From Mesostigma viride (lineage: Eukaryota; Streptophyta; Mesostigmatophyceae; Mesostigmatales; Mesostigmataceae), in NCBI GenBank assembly GCA_009746045.1, contig RPFO01000667.1:5187719-5251718 (forward strand): 64,000 bases of DNA. The letters run 5' to 3'. Each line of letters begins with the position of its first letter. The first letter of the stretch is position 1. Positions 30,097 to 40,352 of this stretch are shown here, piece after piece. The translations under genes and the position numbers were made by a program. The notes under the pieces are model-generated. The model was given only the letters and a program-made list of their open reading frames with translations. It was not told where the DNA came from and ran no database searches.

Positions 30097-30384
30097 AGAT
30101 ATGGAGCCTACACACAGATCTCGAGTGATTTATCTAGTACCAAATCCGAAAGGCTTGCATCACTCCCCGGACAGGAGAACTTTTGCGGATGACTGTAGGT
30201 GTAAGTTGGCGATGCCATGGTAACCGGAGACGTCCGTCCTATAGTCAGCAAAATTGGTGCGAGAGGTCCCCAGCTCGATTCCGGTCGGATTCATTTGCAG
30301 ATCGCGTTTTTCCGCGTTTTCCGCGGCCCGGCACTGAACGCAAATGGTTTTCACCTTTGCGGAGTGCCTGATCAGAAGATATGG
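30097..30384 (+). mobile_element. tRNA-like SINE flanked by AGATATGG target duplications
   Basis: The 272-bp body (30105-30376) interrupts the reverse-transcriptase frame of the surrounding minus-strand LINE exactly between the codons for SPYL and FIVVVDHV. It is flanked by AGATATGG at 30097-30104 and 30377-30384. Removing the body and one duplication restores the RT frame locally. Inside, TAGTCAGCAAAATTGGT (about 30242) followed by GCTCGATTCCGG (about 30279) resembles the A and B boxes of an RNA polymerase III promoter. The 3' part holds a stem (CGCAAA...TTTGCG at 30338-30362). A truncated copy lies at 36231-36265. Confidence 0.75.
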
Positions 30385-30406
30385 GGACATGACACAACCT
30401 TGCCAC

Positions 30407-30545
30407 ACCAGTGCTTAATGGTTGGGGAATGATGTAAACGGTATTTGTTTTTCTTTTGTGTAATTATTTTTCTAATGAGATTAGCATAGTACTCCGTGGC
30501 ATGCGTTTGCGCATGACACGCAAGTACTTACTTACTTACTTGCCA
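30407..30545 (+). mobile_element. 5'-truncated LINE 3' end with (ACTT)n tail
   Basis: A copy of the last 125 bp of the element at 27966-28091 (GGTTGGGGAATGATG..., ACACGCAAGTACTTACTTAC). It is inserted in the same minus-strand LINE as the SINE. TTGCCA with CACACC on both sides (30394-30405 and 30540-30553) looks like an imperfect target duplication. Confidence 0.65.
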
Positions 30546-30558
30546 TGCACACCCCGTA

Positions 30559-31463
30559 GTTAATAGTAAAGACCTCCTCAATGCTCAATGGACAGTTGAC
30601 GCATGTGTTTATTACAATAAATCACAGGCCCTGCACACAACGTGCACAAGGGCATTTAGCATTCTGGACAAGCAACGCCCTGCCCGGCTGCCACGTCTGT
30701 CCAGAGCAGCCGACAGTGGCCGCTGGGCGCTGTGGTGCAGCCTGAGTGGCGCGACGCCACTGCTAGATCGACTCTCAGGACCCTCGTCCAACATCCGACA
30801 CCTCAACGCCAGTCCCGAGTGCGTACTGGCGACGCCGTACCGCCAGTCCTGCGTGGGTACTGGCGTCCGTCACCAGGACTCGGCTGGACTCGGCTATCTA
30901 ATAGTCTAGCCAGCCGAATCACATATAGCGGGGACTTCGGACCGAGCCTACTACGTGCGAAACTTCAGATAGCACATTGCTATCTGGTACGTAGCCCATG
31001 TCCACGACTAGAGGCTAACTCCAGTTTTATTCTTTTGTTCTTTTTATGCATCAGTGCTGCACCTCCAGTTTTTAGTCTTTTTTTTTCCCCAGGTCACTTG
31101 GCAATATCATGAATAATAATACATTGGTACAGGAAAACTCATATCAGACCACAATGGAAGTTGTGAATTAAAGCGCCCACAGACCCCATTGCCTTTAAAG
31201 CTGTCAGTGTCTTTGAGGTTTCTGAACAATTAAAAATAAACAAAGCCAACGCTAACCAGAGATAACAAGACAAAATAACTAACGAGGCATTTGTATACAT
31301 ACCCAGAGCCTTCCTGAAATCAGTCACTACCCTACAGAAGAAAGTACATCGTAGTCTGTAATTGGCTGCATAAAAAATGCACAATTTTGCCAACCCATGT
31401 TAACAAAAACTGCCTCCTGCACACAAACTACCGTTCAAGCCTCACACGTAGCTGCGTGCGTTT
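30559..31463. other. Intergenic, no gene recognised
   Basis: Frames on both strands are short and have no domain. The right part should contain the 3' untranslated region of the minus-strand gene that ends at 31464. Confidence 0.4.
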
Positions 31464-32505
31464 TCATGGATTTTTCCATTTGTCAATAAGGAAAGTCAAG
31501 GGGTCGCCACTTGCCAGGCCGAGCGACCAGACGTGTGTTGTGTGATGCCTGATGGGGAAGCGCCAACCCCAATCCAACATGGCACGACAACCAAGCACCT
31601 CCTTGCTGGTGACGCGAAGGGAGAACCTAAAGTCCGGGTACGGCCCGCACGGCGGCCACGGGTCTTTGACAAAGTCGCCTGCCAGCACGAGTGCCGCGTT
31701 CTCGCACCGAGGCACAGGTATGTTGACTCCTACCGAGTGGAGCCGAGCCGGCAAAAGACTGCGCCCAGCGGGCGCTGCGTTCTGCTGGGCCGGGTGCTGG
31801 TGAGGCGCTAGCTGTACCTCCACCTTGGCCTCTCCGACACAGCGCAGGCCAGGCAGTTTGTTAGCCTTGATGCCTATGTTCAGGAGCGGTAGGTTGACAA
31901 GTGGGGGCCTCGCGGGATCATCACCAAGGGGCGCTATGTGGGTCATCGACATGTGCATGGAGATGGCCCGTAGCCATTTCTTTCGCCAGTTGGTGCGGAT
32001 CAGGCTGTTGGCTCCCCATGCCGCAAGGCAACTTGCACTGAAGGGTTTCAACGCGTATCGGGCCACCCCTGCGTTGCCATTGTCGTGGCCTAGGTTGTTG
32101 TTGAGGTGGTCGCAGTTATGTTGCAGGTGAAGAATGTCGGAGCAGCTGGAGGAGGAAACAGCAAAGGTGGCACAGGCAGACGGGAGAATGCTAAACATAG
32201 TGAGTCGAATATGCCCTCGGCAACAGCGGCGCCACCTTCCTCGATCCAACAAACCATGCCATGAAGAATACACACACAACCCAAAGGCAGCCGGCATTGA
32301 TCCCAGGAAAGAAAGAAAATGTTTCTGAATGCCATTCGGACATTATTAGCCTGCCAGGACAAGGACAAGGCTAGCAAGAAAAGAAGTTCTTACTTGCTTG
32401 CATTTTGAAAAAGTGCCTCAGCTTCTGGGCCAGCCACATTATTGGGGTGATTACGAAGCGCCCATTGACGGAACAATGGTCTGGAAGTCACAGGCGGGTT
32501 CAGCC
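31464..32505 (-). CDS. Unrecognised gene, 3' exons
   Basis: I do not recognise this protein. A long terminal frame (from about 32150 down to 31464) reads, in part, GNAGVARYALKPFSASCLAA, NSLIRTNWRKKWLRAISMHM, PLVNLPLLNIGIKANKLPGL, VGVNIPVPRCENAALVLAGD and ends DPLTFLIDKWKNP. It lacks repeats and low complexity in this part and looks like a real ordered protein, with alternating hydrophobic residues that could suit a beta-rich or membrane-barrel fold; that is only an impression. A further exon probably lies at about 32396-32505 (LNPPVTSRPLFRQWALRNHP... up to a gtaaga donor) and another near 32345. The start is not seen and may lie toward 33000, which would make the gene divergent from the CSN8 gene at 34056. 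Confidence 0.55.
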
Positions 32506-34055
32506 CCCTTAAAAGGCGATCACATCCAATACATTCCGCATCGTTGGCCATTTGACACAAGATTTTATGGTATTTCAATGCAACGCAGCTAATGCCGTTT
32601 ACCAGAAAAGAAAACAAGTCCAAATGATCCTCGCAAGTCCAGCGTCATTGCGTAAATAAATACATACACATTCACGGGTCAAGGATAAGGCAGCGTCGAT
32701 ATGTCAACACACTGCGAGGTGCATTTTCACACGTTAGCATGCACCGTAGAAAATTGACGACGCTTACCTTCGTAATGCAAGCAGTACTAGATAAAGCAGA
32801 AAGAAAGGAGAAGACTCATGTATTATATCAGTGCGTGCTCGGCCGTTTCACAACATGCGGTCCGCCCCGTTTGTGAAACGGATATGCTTGACGCCTGTCA
32901 CGGCTCGTCTCATTCGTGCTCTTGTGTGTAGCCAGACCTGTAATGCAGGCGAGAAGCAACTCAAAAACGATGTGGCTCACATGGGGTTTTGCCAACGTCA
33001 CATTACTGTCTGTCCCCGTTGTTACGAAACGGGACCATAATAACTACAGTACAATTAGGAGCAATGAGGAGCCCGGAGCCCGGAAGGCCGGAACCCGGGG
33101 GCCGGGGCCCGGGGGCCGGGAGGCAAGGACCCGGACTCGACCACAACCAATCCATTATTATCCAGCCCTGAATCCTAATCCAGCTTTAGAAAATGAGCTA
33201 ATTAATATTGTTAATCTTATTAGGTTTGGCTGCCGAGGTTGACCCCCTAATTGAACTATGACCGTCGTGGCCTCGTGGGATTAATGAAGTGTGGGCGGTT
33301 CCGCTTACGGCACTGTAGATAGCAGCTGATGGGAACATGCAGAAAACTTAGGACCGCTAGCCCCGTGGGATTAATGAAGTCAATAAACAGACTGACTGAT
33401 TGCCTGCCTGCCTGACTATTACTACATATCTAATCGGTGGTACACCGATGCTAACATAATTATATCCGGCCCTCGGCCAATATAGAATTATTCTCTGCTG
33501 CTGATTGCGGCGTGGGATCCAAGTGCGAACACCACCACCACCAACTAACGCCGTTGGATCCAATATTAATAACCCTGTCGGTTCACCGGCGCGGGAATAA
33601 ACTCAACTCAAGTACTCAACTCACCAACTAACAACATACCTATCGGGTAATTATTACTAATACGTACGTAACTTCTTACGTACAACGGTTGTCGCCAGGC
33701 GTAACTTGCGTTCCCGGCTTCCCGCCCTTGCTCGCCCTTGTTGCTTGCATCACCGATGGTGATTGGCTCAGTCACATGGGCGCCCCGCGGACAGGCGAGG
33801 ACATAGAGCACCATTATGCCAGAACACGTGCAAAGCTGAGCAAACCCACATTCACTGCGCTCCTGCCTGCGTCGCCTGTAATTTGTATCAGTGTTGGTAC
33901 AACTGCTTGGAAAGGTGCGGCTGTTGGCAGGCAAGCTACCATGCACTTTTCGTTGTTCTTGCGCGCAGCTCCCTGCTGCTCGCAGCCTGATTAGCGGTCG
34001 TGAGGCCTCCAGGTCGTGTAATTGTTGCTCTCATTTTGGCTGCCACCCATCTGCA
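32506..34055. other. Region between the minus-strand gene and CSN8; repeat-rich
   Basis: Likely holds undetected 5' exons of the minus-strand gene and both promoters. At 33070-33125 a GC-rich tandem of CCCGGGGGCCGGGG units is seen. CGTGGGATTAATGAAGT occurs at 33276 and 33363. The segment 33425-33545 (ATATCCGGCCCTCG, TTCTCTGCTGC, GCGGCGTGGGA) resembles 16066-16150 inside the hAT-like element, so a relic of that family may be here. Confidence 0.4.
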
Positions 34056-34673
34056 ATGGACAGGGAGGGATCGGACGTGTTCCAGTGCTTAAACGATGCC
34101 CTGTCGCAAGGCAAATTTGATAGCATAGGGTCGATGCTGGACGTGAAAGAGGTCGAAGCAGCTGCTCGAGGCTCGCCAGTACTTGATAATTGGCCCTATG
34201 ACATCCATCTGCTAGGGCACCTGATGGTGAACGACATGAACAGCGCGCGTTTTCTGTGGAAACGGATACCAGACGCCGCGAAGGCCAACAACCCCTCCAT
34301 CCTGGCGGTCTGGAAAATTGGGCAGTGCCTGTGGAACCGAGACTATAAAGGCGTGCATGGCGCACTACGAGGGCATAATTGGGAAGACTACCCGCAGCTG
34401 CAGCCTTTGATTGCTCGGCTGTCGCAGTTGCTGCTCGACAGGACGTTTAAGTTGCTCTCTTGCGGATACTCTGTCATGGCCGCCTCCGAGGCCGCCGCGT
34501 TCTTGGGCATGGCGAGTACCGAGGAGGTGGTCGCGTTCACCACCGCGCGGGGTTGGGAGTACAACCCTTCGGACCAGACCCTCAAGGTAAACTCTTTGGT
34601 CACTCATCCCGGGAACCAGGACGTGCACAACCTGCAAAAGCTCGCCGAGTACGTGGTTCACCTGGAAAATTGA
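34056..34673 (+). CDS. CSN8: COP9 signalosome complex subunit 8
   Basis: A 205-residue protein, close to the length of plant CSN8. It is a PCI-domain-type subunit of the COP9 signalosome, which removes NEDD8/RUB from cullins and so tunes cullin-RING ubiquitin ligases in the nucleus and cytoplasm. Family blocks are clear: a hydrophobic helix with LLGHLMVNDMNSARFLWKRI, then the near-invariant IWxxGQxLWxRD type block as LAVWKIGQCLWNRDYKGVHG, and a C-terminal winged-helix-like part with YSVMAASEAAAFLGMASTEE and VVAFTTARGWEYNPSDQTLK. I chose the ATG at 34056 because the family similarity begins just after it; the frame is open further upstream to 33891. The coding region is one exon, unusual beside the 16-exon insertase gene; a retrocopy is possible but the frame is intact. 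Confidence 0.9.
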   Translation: MDREGSDVFQCLNDALSQGKFDSIGSMLDVKEVEAAARGSPVLDNWPYDIHLLGHLMVNDMNSARFLWKRIPDAAKANNPSILAVWKIGQCLWNRDYKGVHGALRGHNWEDYPQLQPLIARLSQLLLDRTFKLLSCGYSVMAASEAAAFLGMASTEEVVAFTTARGWEYNPSDQTLKVNSLVTHPGNQDVHNLQKLAEYVVHLEN

Positions 34674-35987
34674 TGCAGGGAGGGGAAGGGAGGCATCGCA
34701 AGAGGAGAGGAGCGAACCCGACCTAGGGCCATTGCATTCTGAGAACTAGAATCAGTTTCTCAAGATGAGTGCCGTAAAGATGCACGTGGTCATGGGTACT
34801 GCAACGATCGCAGTCGTGACCGGTGACTGGTGACGCGGGCGACCTGCCTCCTCTTCTGTGGGCACTTTATGTCAATGAGAGAACCGTTTGTAGTCACCTT
34901 ATATCGCGCAGGCCAGAACTGTGGAATATCCGGACCATGGTAGCTCAAGCCTGTCAATATTTCATCTACACTTTTGAGTCATTATAGACCCAAAAGTGGT
35001 TCTGCTGAACACGGCCACTAAACATGCATTTGGCAGCCGCATGAAACGGTGGCCAATCATGTGGTCCCGTTGGGGGGTGTCCCTGATGGGATAGGGCCCA
35101 GTGCCAATGACCATGTGTGGGAAGGGCACCTTAACGGATAAGCTTGTTGATGTATCATGGAGACAACCAGAGCAGGCCCCAGATGGACCAAGTTGGTTAA
35201 TCAGACACCTTGCGTGGTTGCCTTGCGAAGCCGTAGAAACGAGACAATGATTAGCACCGGTTGGATGTCGTGAGTATCTGATTAAGCCTGGTTATGTACT
35301 AGGCGCAAGCATGTCCATGAGGCATCGCAGTTAAGTGCTCGCACGGATGCCAAACAGTGCGCCACTGAGTGCGTGCATGCATGTTAGCATGCCCTTGCGC
35401 CAGGATGATGCCATGTGGCTACTCCCAAACCAGGTTGGAGCGAGTCCCATATTACTGGCCCATGGGAGCTGTCGAATTAGATGCCTATGTTTGCCTCGTT
35501 CTTATTGCGGAGGTCCTTTGGTGAAGCACTGGCAACTTGAGATCCGAATCCCACATGAATGGTTAGCATTGATATTAAAAGAGTAACGATATTCATGCGG
35601 TACACGCTGAGTGACCATTTGTCTCACTTTATATGTAAAAGAGTAACGATATTCATGCAACATACATGCACATGCACATGCAGTTGTCTCATGCGACTTG
35701 CATGGCAGAGGAGGTGCCTGTTGAAGGCATTCCATCGGTGATTGGTCCAAAGCTTTGCATTAAACTGGCTCATCCCTGTGTCACCTGGATGTGCTTGCCT
35801 CGGTCTTTTCCGCGTGCTGAGTCTTGCTATATGTGCAAGTGCCATGAATGCGGTAAAAGCATGTGTGCGCAGCCATTTGGGTCTCTCCCTCTACCTTGTG
35901 TACGACCCCGTTGCATGGTTGATTTAGCCTAGTGCGAAACCCTATAGTAAACTAAATGCTGTTGATTGCAGCACGTGCATGTTTCAT
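34674..35987. other. 3' flank of CSN8, no gene recognised
   Basis: No domain-bearing frame was seen. A 23-base motif AAAGAGTAACGATATTCATG occurs at about 35579 and 35639. TTGCCTTGCGAAGCCGTAG at 35217 is shared with 16712 and, less exactly, 15740. The stretch ends at the LINE tail. Confidence 0.4.
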
Positions 35988-36215
35988 ACTAATTAATTAA
36001 TTAATTAATTAATTAATTAATTAATTAATTAATTAGACTCGTGCTCCCGTTGGGGAGTCACGGAGCATTAACCCCGATGGATGGATGGACCGGTGCAAAC
36101 AGTCCTACCGGTCTAATCTATCTACAACATCTATCTACAATTACATCTATCTACAACATCTATCTACAGCAACTAGTCTAAGCGCTCTAGCTAGATACCC
36201 TAGGGGACCTGTCTG

Positions 36216-36280
36216 GCGTGCTTCCCGTATTCTGATCAGGCACTCCGCAAAGGTGAAAACCATTTGCGTGCTTCCCGTAT
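36216..36280 (-). mobile_element. 35-bp remnant SINE insertion with 15-bp target duplication
   Basis: The insert 36231-36265 (TCTGATCAGGCACTCCGCAA, then AGGTGAAAACCATTT) is the reverse complement of the last 35 bases of the SINE at 30105-30376. It is flanked on both sides by the identical 15-mer GCGTGCTTCCCGTAT (36216-36230 and 36266-36280). This is a clean, extremely 5'-truncated retroposition inside the LINE 3' region. Confidence 0.85.
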
Positions 36281-36435
36281 GTTTGCACACGCGGGCGCTT
36301 CCCCACGGGAGGGGGTTCGTTGTCCTCTATAACCTGGGCTCACTTGGCCTTGTCCATCATCTTGTTCCAAATCACGGAGAGACCTATAGCCCCCCCATGT
36401 CCTCTACTAGCTGTTCTTTGAAGGTGCGGGCCTTG

Positions 36436-39400
36436 CGGCATCTAGCATCGCGGGTCCCGGCCCACGTAAGGAGGTGCCGGCCAGGCTAAGCTGGGCGCAG
36501 TCCCGCGGGGGGGCCACGTGAGGTGTCTACCTGGTTGGTGCGAGCTAAGTGCCCTACTAGCTGCAGGCGCCGCTGCTTGATGGTGCTGGTGCATGATGTA
36601 TGGCATGCCGAGGTACAGGTCCTCATTGCGAACATGAGCAGCATAGCCTACTCGGAAAATGGATCGCAGAATGTTGGTGACCGCGCCGTCCAGCTTTCCG
36701 GCCAGGTCGGCGGTGAGGGTCCATGTCTCGGCCCCGTACGTAAGAACAGGGAGGACGAGGACCTTGAACAGGTCCTGTTTCTCTATCTTGCCCAGGGGCT
36801 TGCGCCACAGGGCCCGGTATTGGCGTAAAGCGTGCCAGGCGAGGGAGATGCGGTGGTCCACATCAGCCTCGCCGCTGGGGAGGAGGCTGCCCAGCAGCTT
36901 GACACGGTCCCGATGCAGGACTCGGAGCCGTCAAGGAGAAAGAGGTCGGGCGGTGGCTGAGTGAGCCCAACCGCCAGAGCCTCTGTCTTCTTGCTGACCT
37001 CAAGCCCCACCGGCTGCGCGGGCCTCGATAGCCAGGCAGTCAAGCCACGTCTGCGCGTGCTCAGTGTCCTCGAAGAGGGTGGTGTCATATGCAGAGATGA
37101 TGTCCGCCAGCCGAATCTCCGTTTCCGCCCCGCCATGCCAGAAACGGTTCTCAACCTGCACCCCTGGTTCCCTACCCACGATGCGGGCAAATCGCTTGCG
37201 CGCCTGAATCATTACGTATTCGACCACAATAATGAACAGGTAGGGCGACAGCACGCAGCCCTGCCATGTACACCCTTCTGTAAAGGGCATGGTGGCGTGG
37301 TCCCGTAGGAAGTGCGCACCGAAGTGGTGGACCCTTCATATGTACAGGCTGCGGATGACAGCAATAAGGGGGCGGAGGATCCGGAACAGAGCGAGGATGT
37401 CCCATAGCGCAGGCCAGAAAACCGGATCGAAGGCTTTGATGAAGTCCACTAGCACAAGGTGCAGAGGGGACTCACCAGGCTGAAGGCGTTGCAGTTTTCC
37501 ACAAGGCGGCGAGTAGCGAATAGCGCCTGTACAGTGTTGCGACCTGAACGGAAGCCGTGCTGAGTCTCGCTGACGGGCGGCCGTCCAGGGCCGTGCGCAG
37601 GTGGTTCAGGATGAGCCGCATGAGAAGCTTGAGGGGGGCACTTAATTGGATGCACACCCCTCTGTAGTAGTTACCGGGGTCGGCTGGCGACCCCTTGTTC
37701 TTGTACAGCATCGTGCGAAAACTGTGTTGCCAGGCCGCTGGAGGCGGTTGCGACGACAGCAGAAGGCGGTTGCAGATGTCCCGGAAGAGCAGCATGACAC
37801 CAGTGTCCTCGAACTCGGCTGCAAGTTTCACAACCGCGGCCGGAATCTCGTCGGAGCCGGTGGCGGCGTCGTAACGCAGACGCTGGACCGCCTCCGTGAC
37901 CTCGCGGGAGGTGAAAGGAGGCATGGCTGACGGGTCGCCAAGCGGGCCGATCAGCGGGGGGACGAGGCAGTCCGCCGCTGACCTGGGCGGGGCCGGGGAC
38001 CCGGCGGGGCCGCTGGCCAGGGCAGCCGGGCGGGCGGCGGCGGCTGGGATCGAGCAGGGGCGGGGGCGGCACAGCTGTCCCCACGACCTCGGCCGTGGCC
38101 GCTGCCCAGGTACGAGGCCGCTTGGCAGGTGGGCGGGAGCATCGTGGCGGTGGGGCCGGCCGAGGCCGTCCGGGTGCCCGAGGCGCTTGTACCAGAACCA
38201 GGCCCCCTTGCCGTCGTGCTTCTGCTGGCAGCGCTGCGCACTCAGTGAGGTCCTTGACCATCTAGCTGCTGATGAGCGTCTGCCTTCTCGGCCTGCTCGT
38301 GGGCGACCCGCAGAGCTGCTTGCAGCCCATGCAGGCTTAAGGTGGTCGGGTCGGGTCCCTGTTGCTGCGGAGCATCTGCCTAGCGGCGACCACCATGTCG
38401 GTGCGTGGCGGTGGAGTCACAGCAATTAAGCTGTCGGCGCGGAGGCAAGGAGGGGAGGGTGCGGGCAGCCAGACGATACTTGCATGGCAGCGATCGAGTG
38501 ATCCCGCGGAGGATCACTGAAAAATCACCCGGGGGCGGAGTGGCGTGTAATTAACTGCTGGCGACTGCCCCTGGCGTCGAAGACTGCCAGGAAGTCGTCC
38601 CGGTGCGACATAGCGGCCTGCTCTTCTGCTGACATCTTGTCGGTGCCCATCCTTCAGTACAATCCGGAGCACATACCTTGAGATCTGGCTGATCGTGGAG
38701 GCGCCAGTTGTCGCGACGGTTTCACACCAGGGAACCGCAATCTGATGCGGGCGAGCACGAGGCGGTGATCAGATTCCACCGTGATGACAGCATCTTGCAG
38801 CACGCGAGCCTCGACAACTAAGGGGCGCTGAGCCCGGCGTACGCAGATATAGAGTGGCTAACGTGATGACTGACTAGCTAGACCTTTTCAGTGGTTTTCC
38901 ATTTGTGGGTATTTCCTCGTAAATGGTGGGAGAGCGATCGCAGCAATGGTGCTCACCACTAGACACTCCCGGCCAGTTAGGCTCGAAACACACGCCCTGA
39001 TCAAGCATGCTGTTTCCGGCCCCACCGTCTAGGTCATCTAGTCGCTCTACACGTAAGCCAGCCATAATTTCAATGCACAAGGATACACATTTCCATCACC
39101 ATTCATCTTCATCATCCTGAACGACTCGAACACGCGGACAAGATAACGGCAGGCTCGAGCTACCATGGTCCGGATTCATCCCGATTTCTGGCCTGCGCTG
39201 GTTGTCTCCTTGATAGTCAAGGCACACCACCCGATCCGACGGCCCCAAAAGGTGGCAAGCTGCTCAGCGGGGCGTGCGAAAGAAGCATGGCATGCAACCA
39301 GCGCAGATTCTGCCATGCAACAGATCCGCAAATAGAGCCGTGTTACCGTGGGCTGTCGTGTTGGTTGGGAAGTACTGAGCGCCCCCCGTGCCAACTGGCA

Positions 39401-40000
39401 GCTTGGCGTTGGCGTCGAGCAGCAGAACCAGGAAGTGCCGAGCTGGGATATGCTGGCCTCCTCCTCCTTGAGGGCGTGGAAGAATTAAGCCCTCACGTTC
39501 CGCCTGAGCTCGACCCGCATGTGGTGCATATCCCACGATAACGGTAAGCGTGTGGTGTGAATGGCCCTCAGTGGCCAAAAAAGTGGCCACTAGCACACGC
39601 GCGGATCGCAGCACGATGGACTGGAGGTGAGCTGATGGCTGATGCTGCCGGTGAGCTCAAGAGGCCCACACCACCTTGCCCCGGCGCGTCGCCTCCACCA
39701 TAATGGAACCGCCAGCCCGCGCGGAGGTCGTCGACCTGAAGACCGTTGACCCCTTAATGAATTGCTGAGGGTCGACGGTGCGCCGATGCTCCTGGACCCC
39801 GAGGACGGCGATCTTGTTGTCGGCGCACAAGGCGATCAGCTCGTCGACGCGTTGGCGACTTGGCGTGCTGGGGTGCCGCCGCTTGTAGAAGGATCTGCAG
39901 GGAGGGTGCGCACATTAAAGCTTGCAATACCAAGAATGGGCCGTTGCCCTATTAGCGGGGGCTTGGGGGTGGAGGTGGGGGTGGAGAAGGGTAGTGCCGG
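36436..40000 (-). pseudogene. LINE ORF2: endonuclease and reverse transcriptase, broken
   Basis: An enzyme that nicks target DNA and reverse-transcribes the element RNA at the nick. On the minus strand, PILGIASFNVRTLPADPSTS (about 39950) opens the APE endonuclease. VIVGYAPHAGRAQAEREG and LLLDANAKLPVGTGG (39540-39400) match the PH and GDFNA blocks. RT blocks follow: REVTEAVQRLRYDAATGSDE and IPAAVVKLAAE (37900-37800), MLYKNKGSPADPGNYYRGVC (37700), ETQHGFRSGRNTVQALFA (37570-37510), CTWQGCVLSPYLFIIVVEYV (37265-37200) and IRLADIISAYDTTLFEDTEH, where the usual ADD is altered. Then come GLEVSKKTEALAVGLTQPPP and YGAETWTLTADLAGKLDGAV. Frame shifts occur between almost every block. Confidence 0.85.
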
Positions 40001-40352
40001 AGGTGGGGGTGGGGGTGGAGGGGGTGGGGGGGGAGGAGGGTGGCGATTGGGGTTAATGCTTGTCAACGCATGGAGTCTTTCTTTCAGGGCGGATATGCAT
40101 CGTCTCCGTCCTGTCTGGGGTCGCCGGCGTGTCGACTGAGCCTCATCCCGCTCAATTAAGGCGGGCCAGGAGGCCGTGTGAGGCTGGTAAATTGGCGGGA
40201 GGGTTGACCGTGGCGTGCCTGGCGACCTTGCATCCTGGTCATGCTCGCACAGTGCGACATGAGGATGGAAAGGGGCTTGTTTATTAATAAAGGCTGTGCC
40301 CAAAGCTGGCCTATTGCATGTACCGGGAGGCTGCGAGGGTGCATGTGGCCTT

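Larger units (their letters stand above)
28920..30558 (-). pseudogene. Degenerate LINE reverse transcriptase, itself hit by two insertions
   Basis: On the minus strand, blocks in order are MWQGCVMSPYL (30408-30376, the RT box before the catalytic site), then, after an inserted SINE, a region with LDILNEREHGGGALATACRS and DLIYADDATLIEGPG (catalytic YADD near 29960), GLEISVQTEAMVIGA, RDRFKLLGSMLPDTADDVD, and LAAKLDGTVYRMLRQVLNVG (29510). Frame shifts separate the blocks. The 3' end near 28940-28965 is the CATGACTCCGTTGGGAGATC tip shared with 22628. Confidence 0.75.

Noticed and set aside
39762..40139. Plus-strand frame with a poly-Gly stretch
   Set aside because: Antisense of the LINE ORF2 start; the poly-Gly comes from the Pro-rich linker on the other strand.
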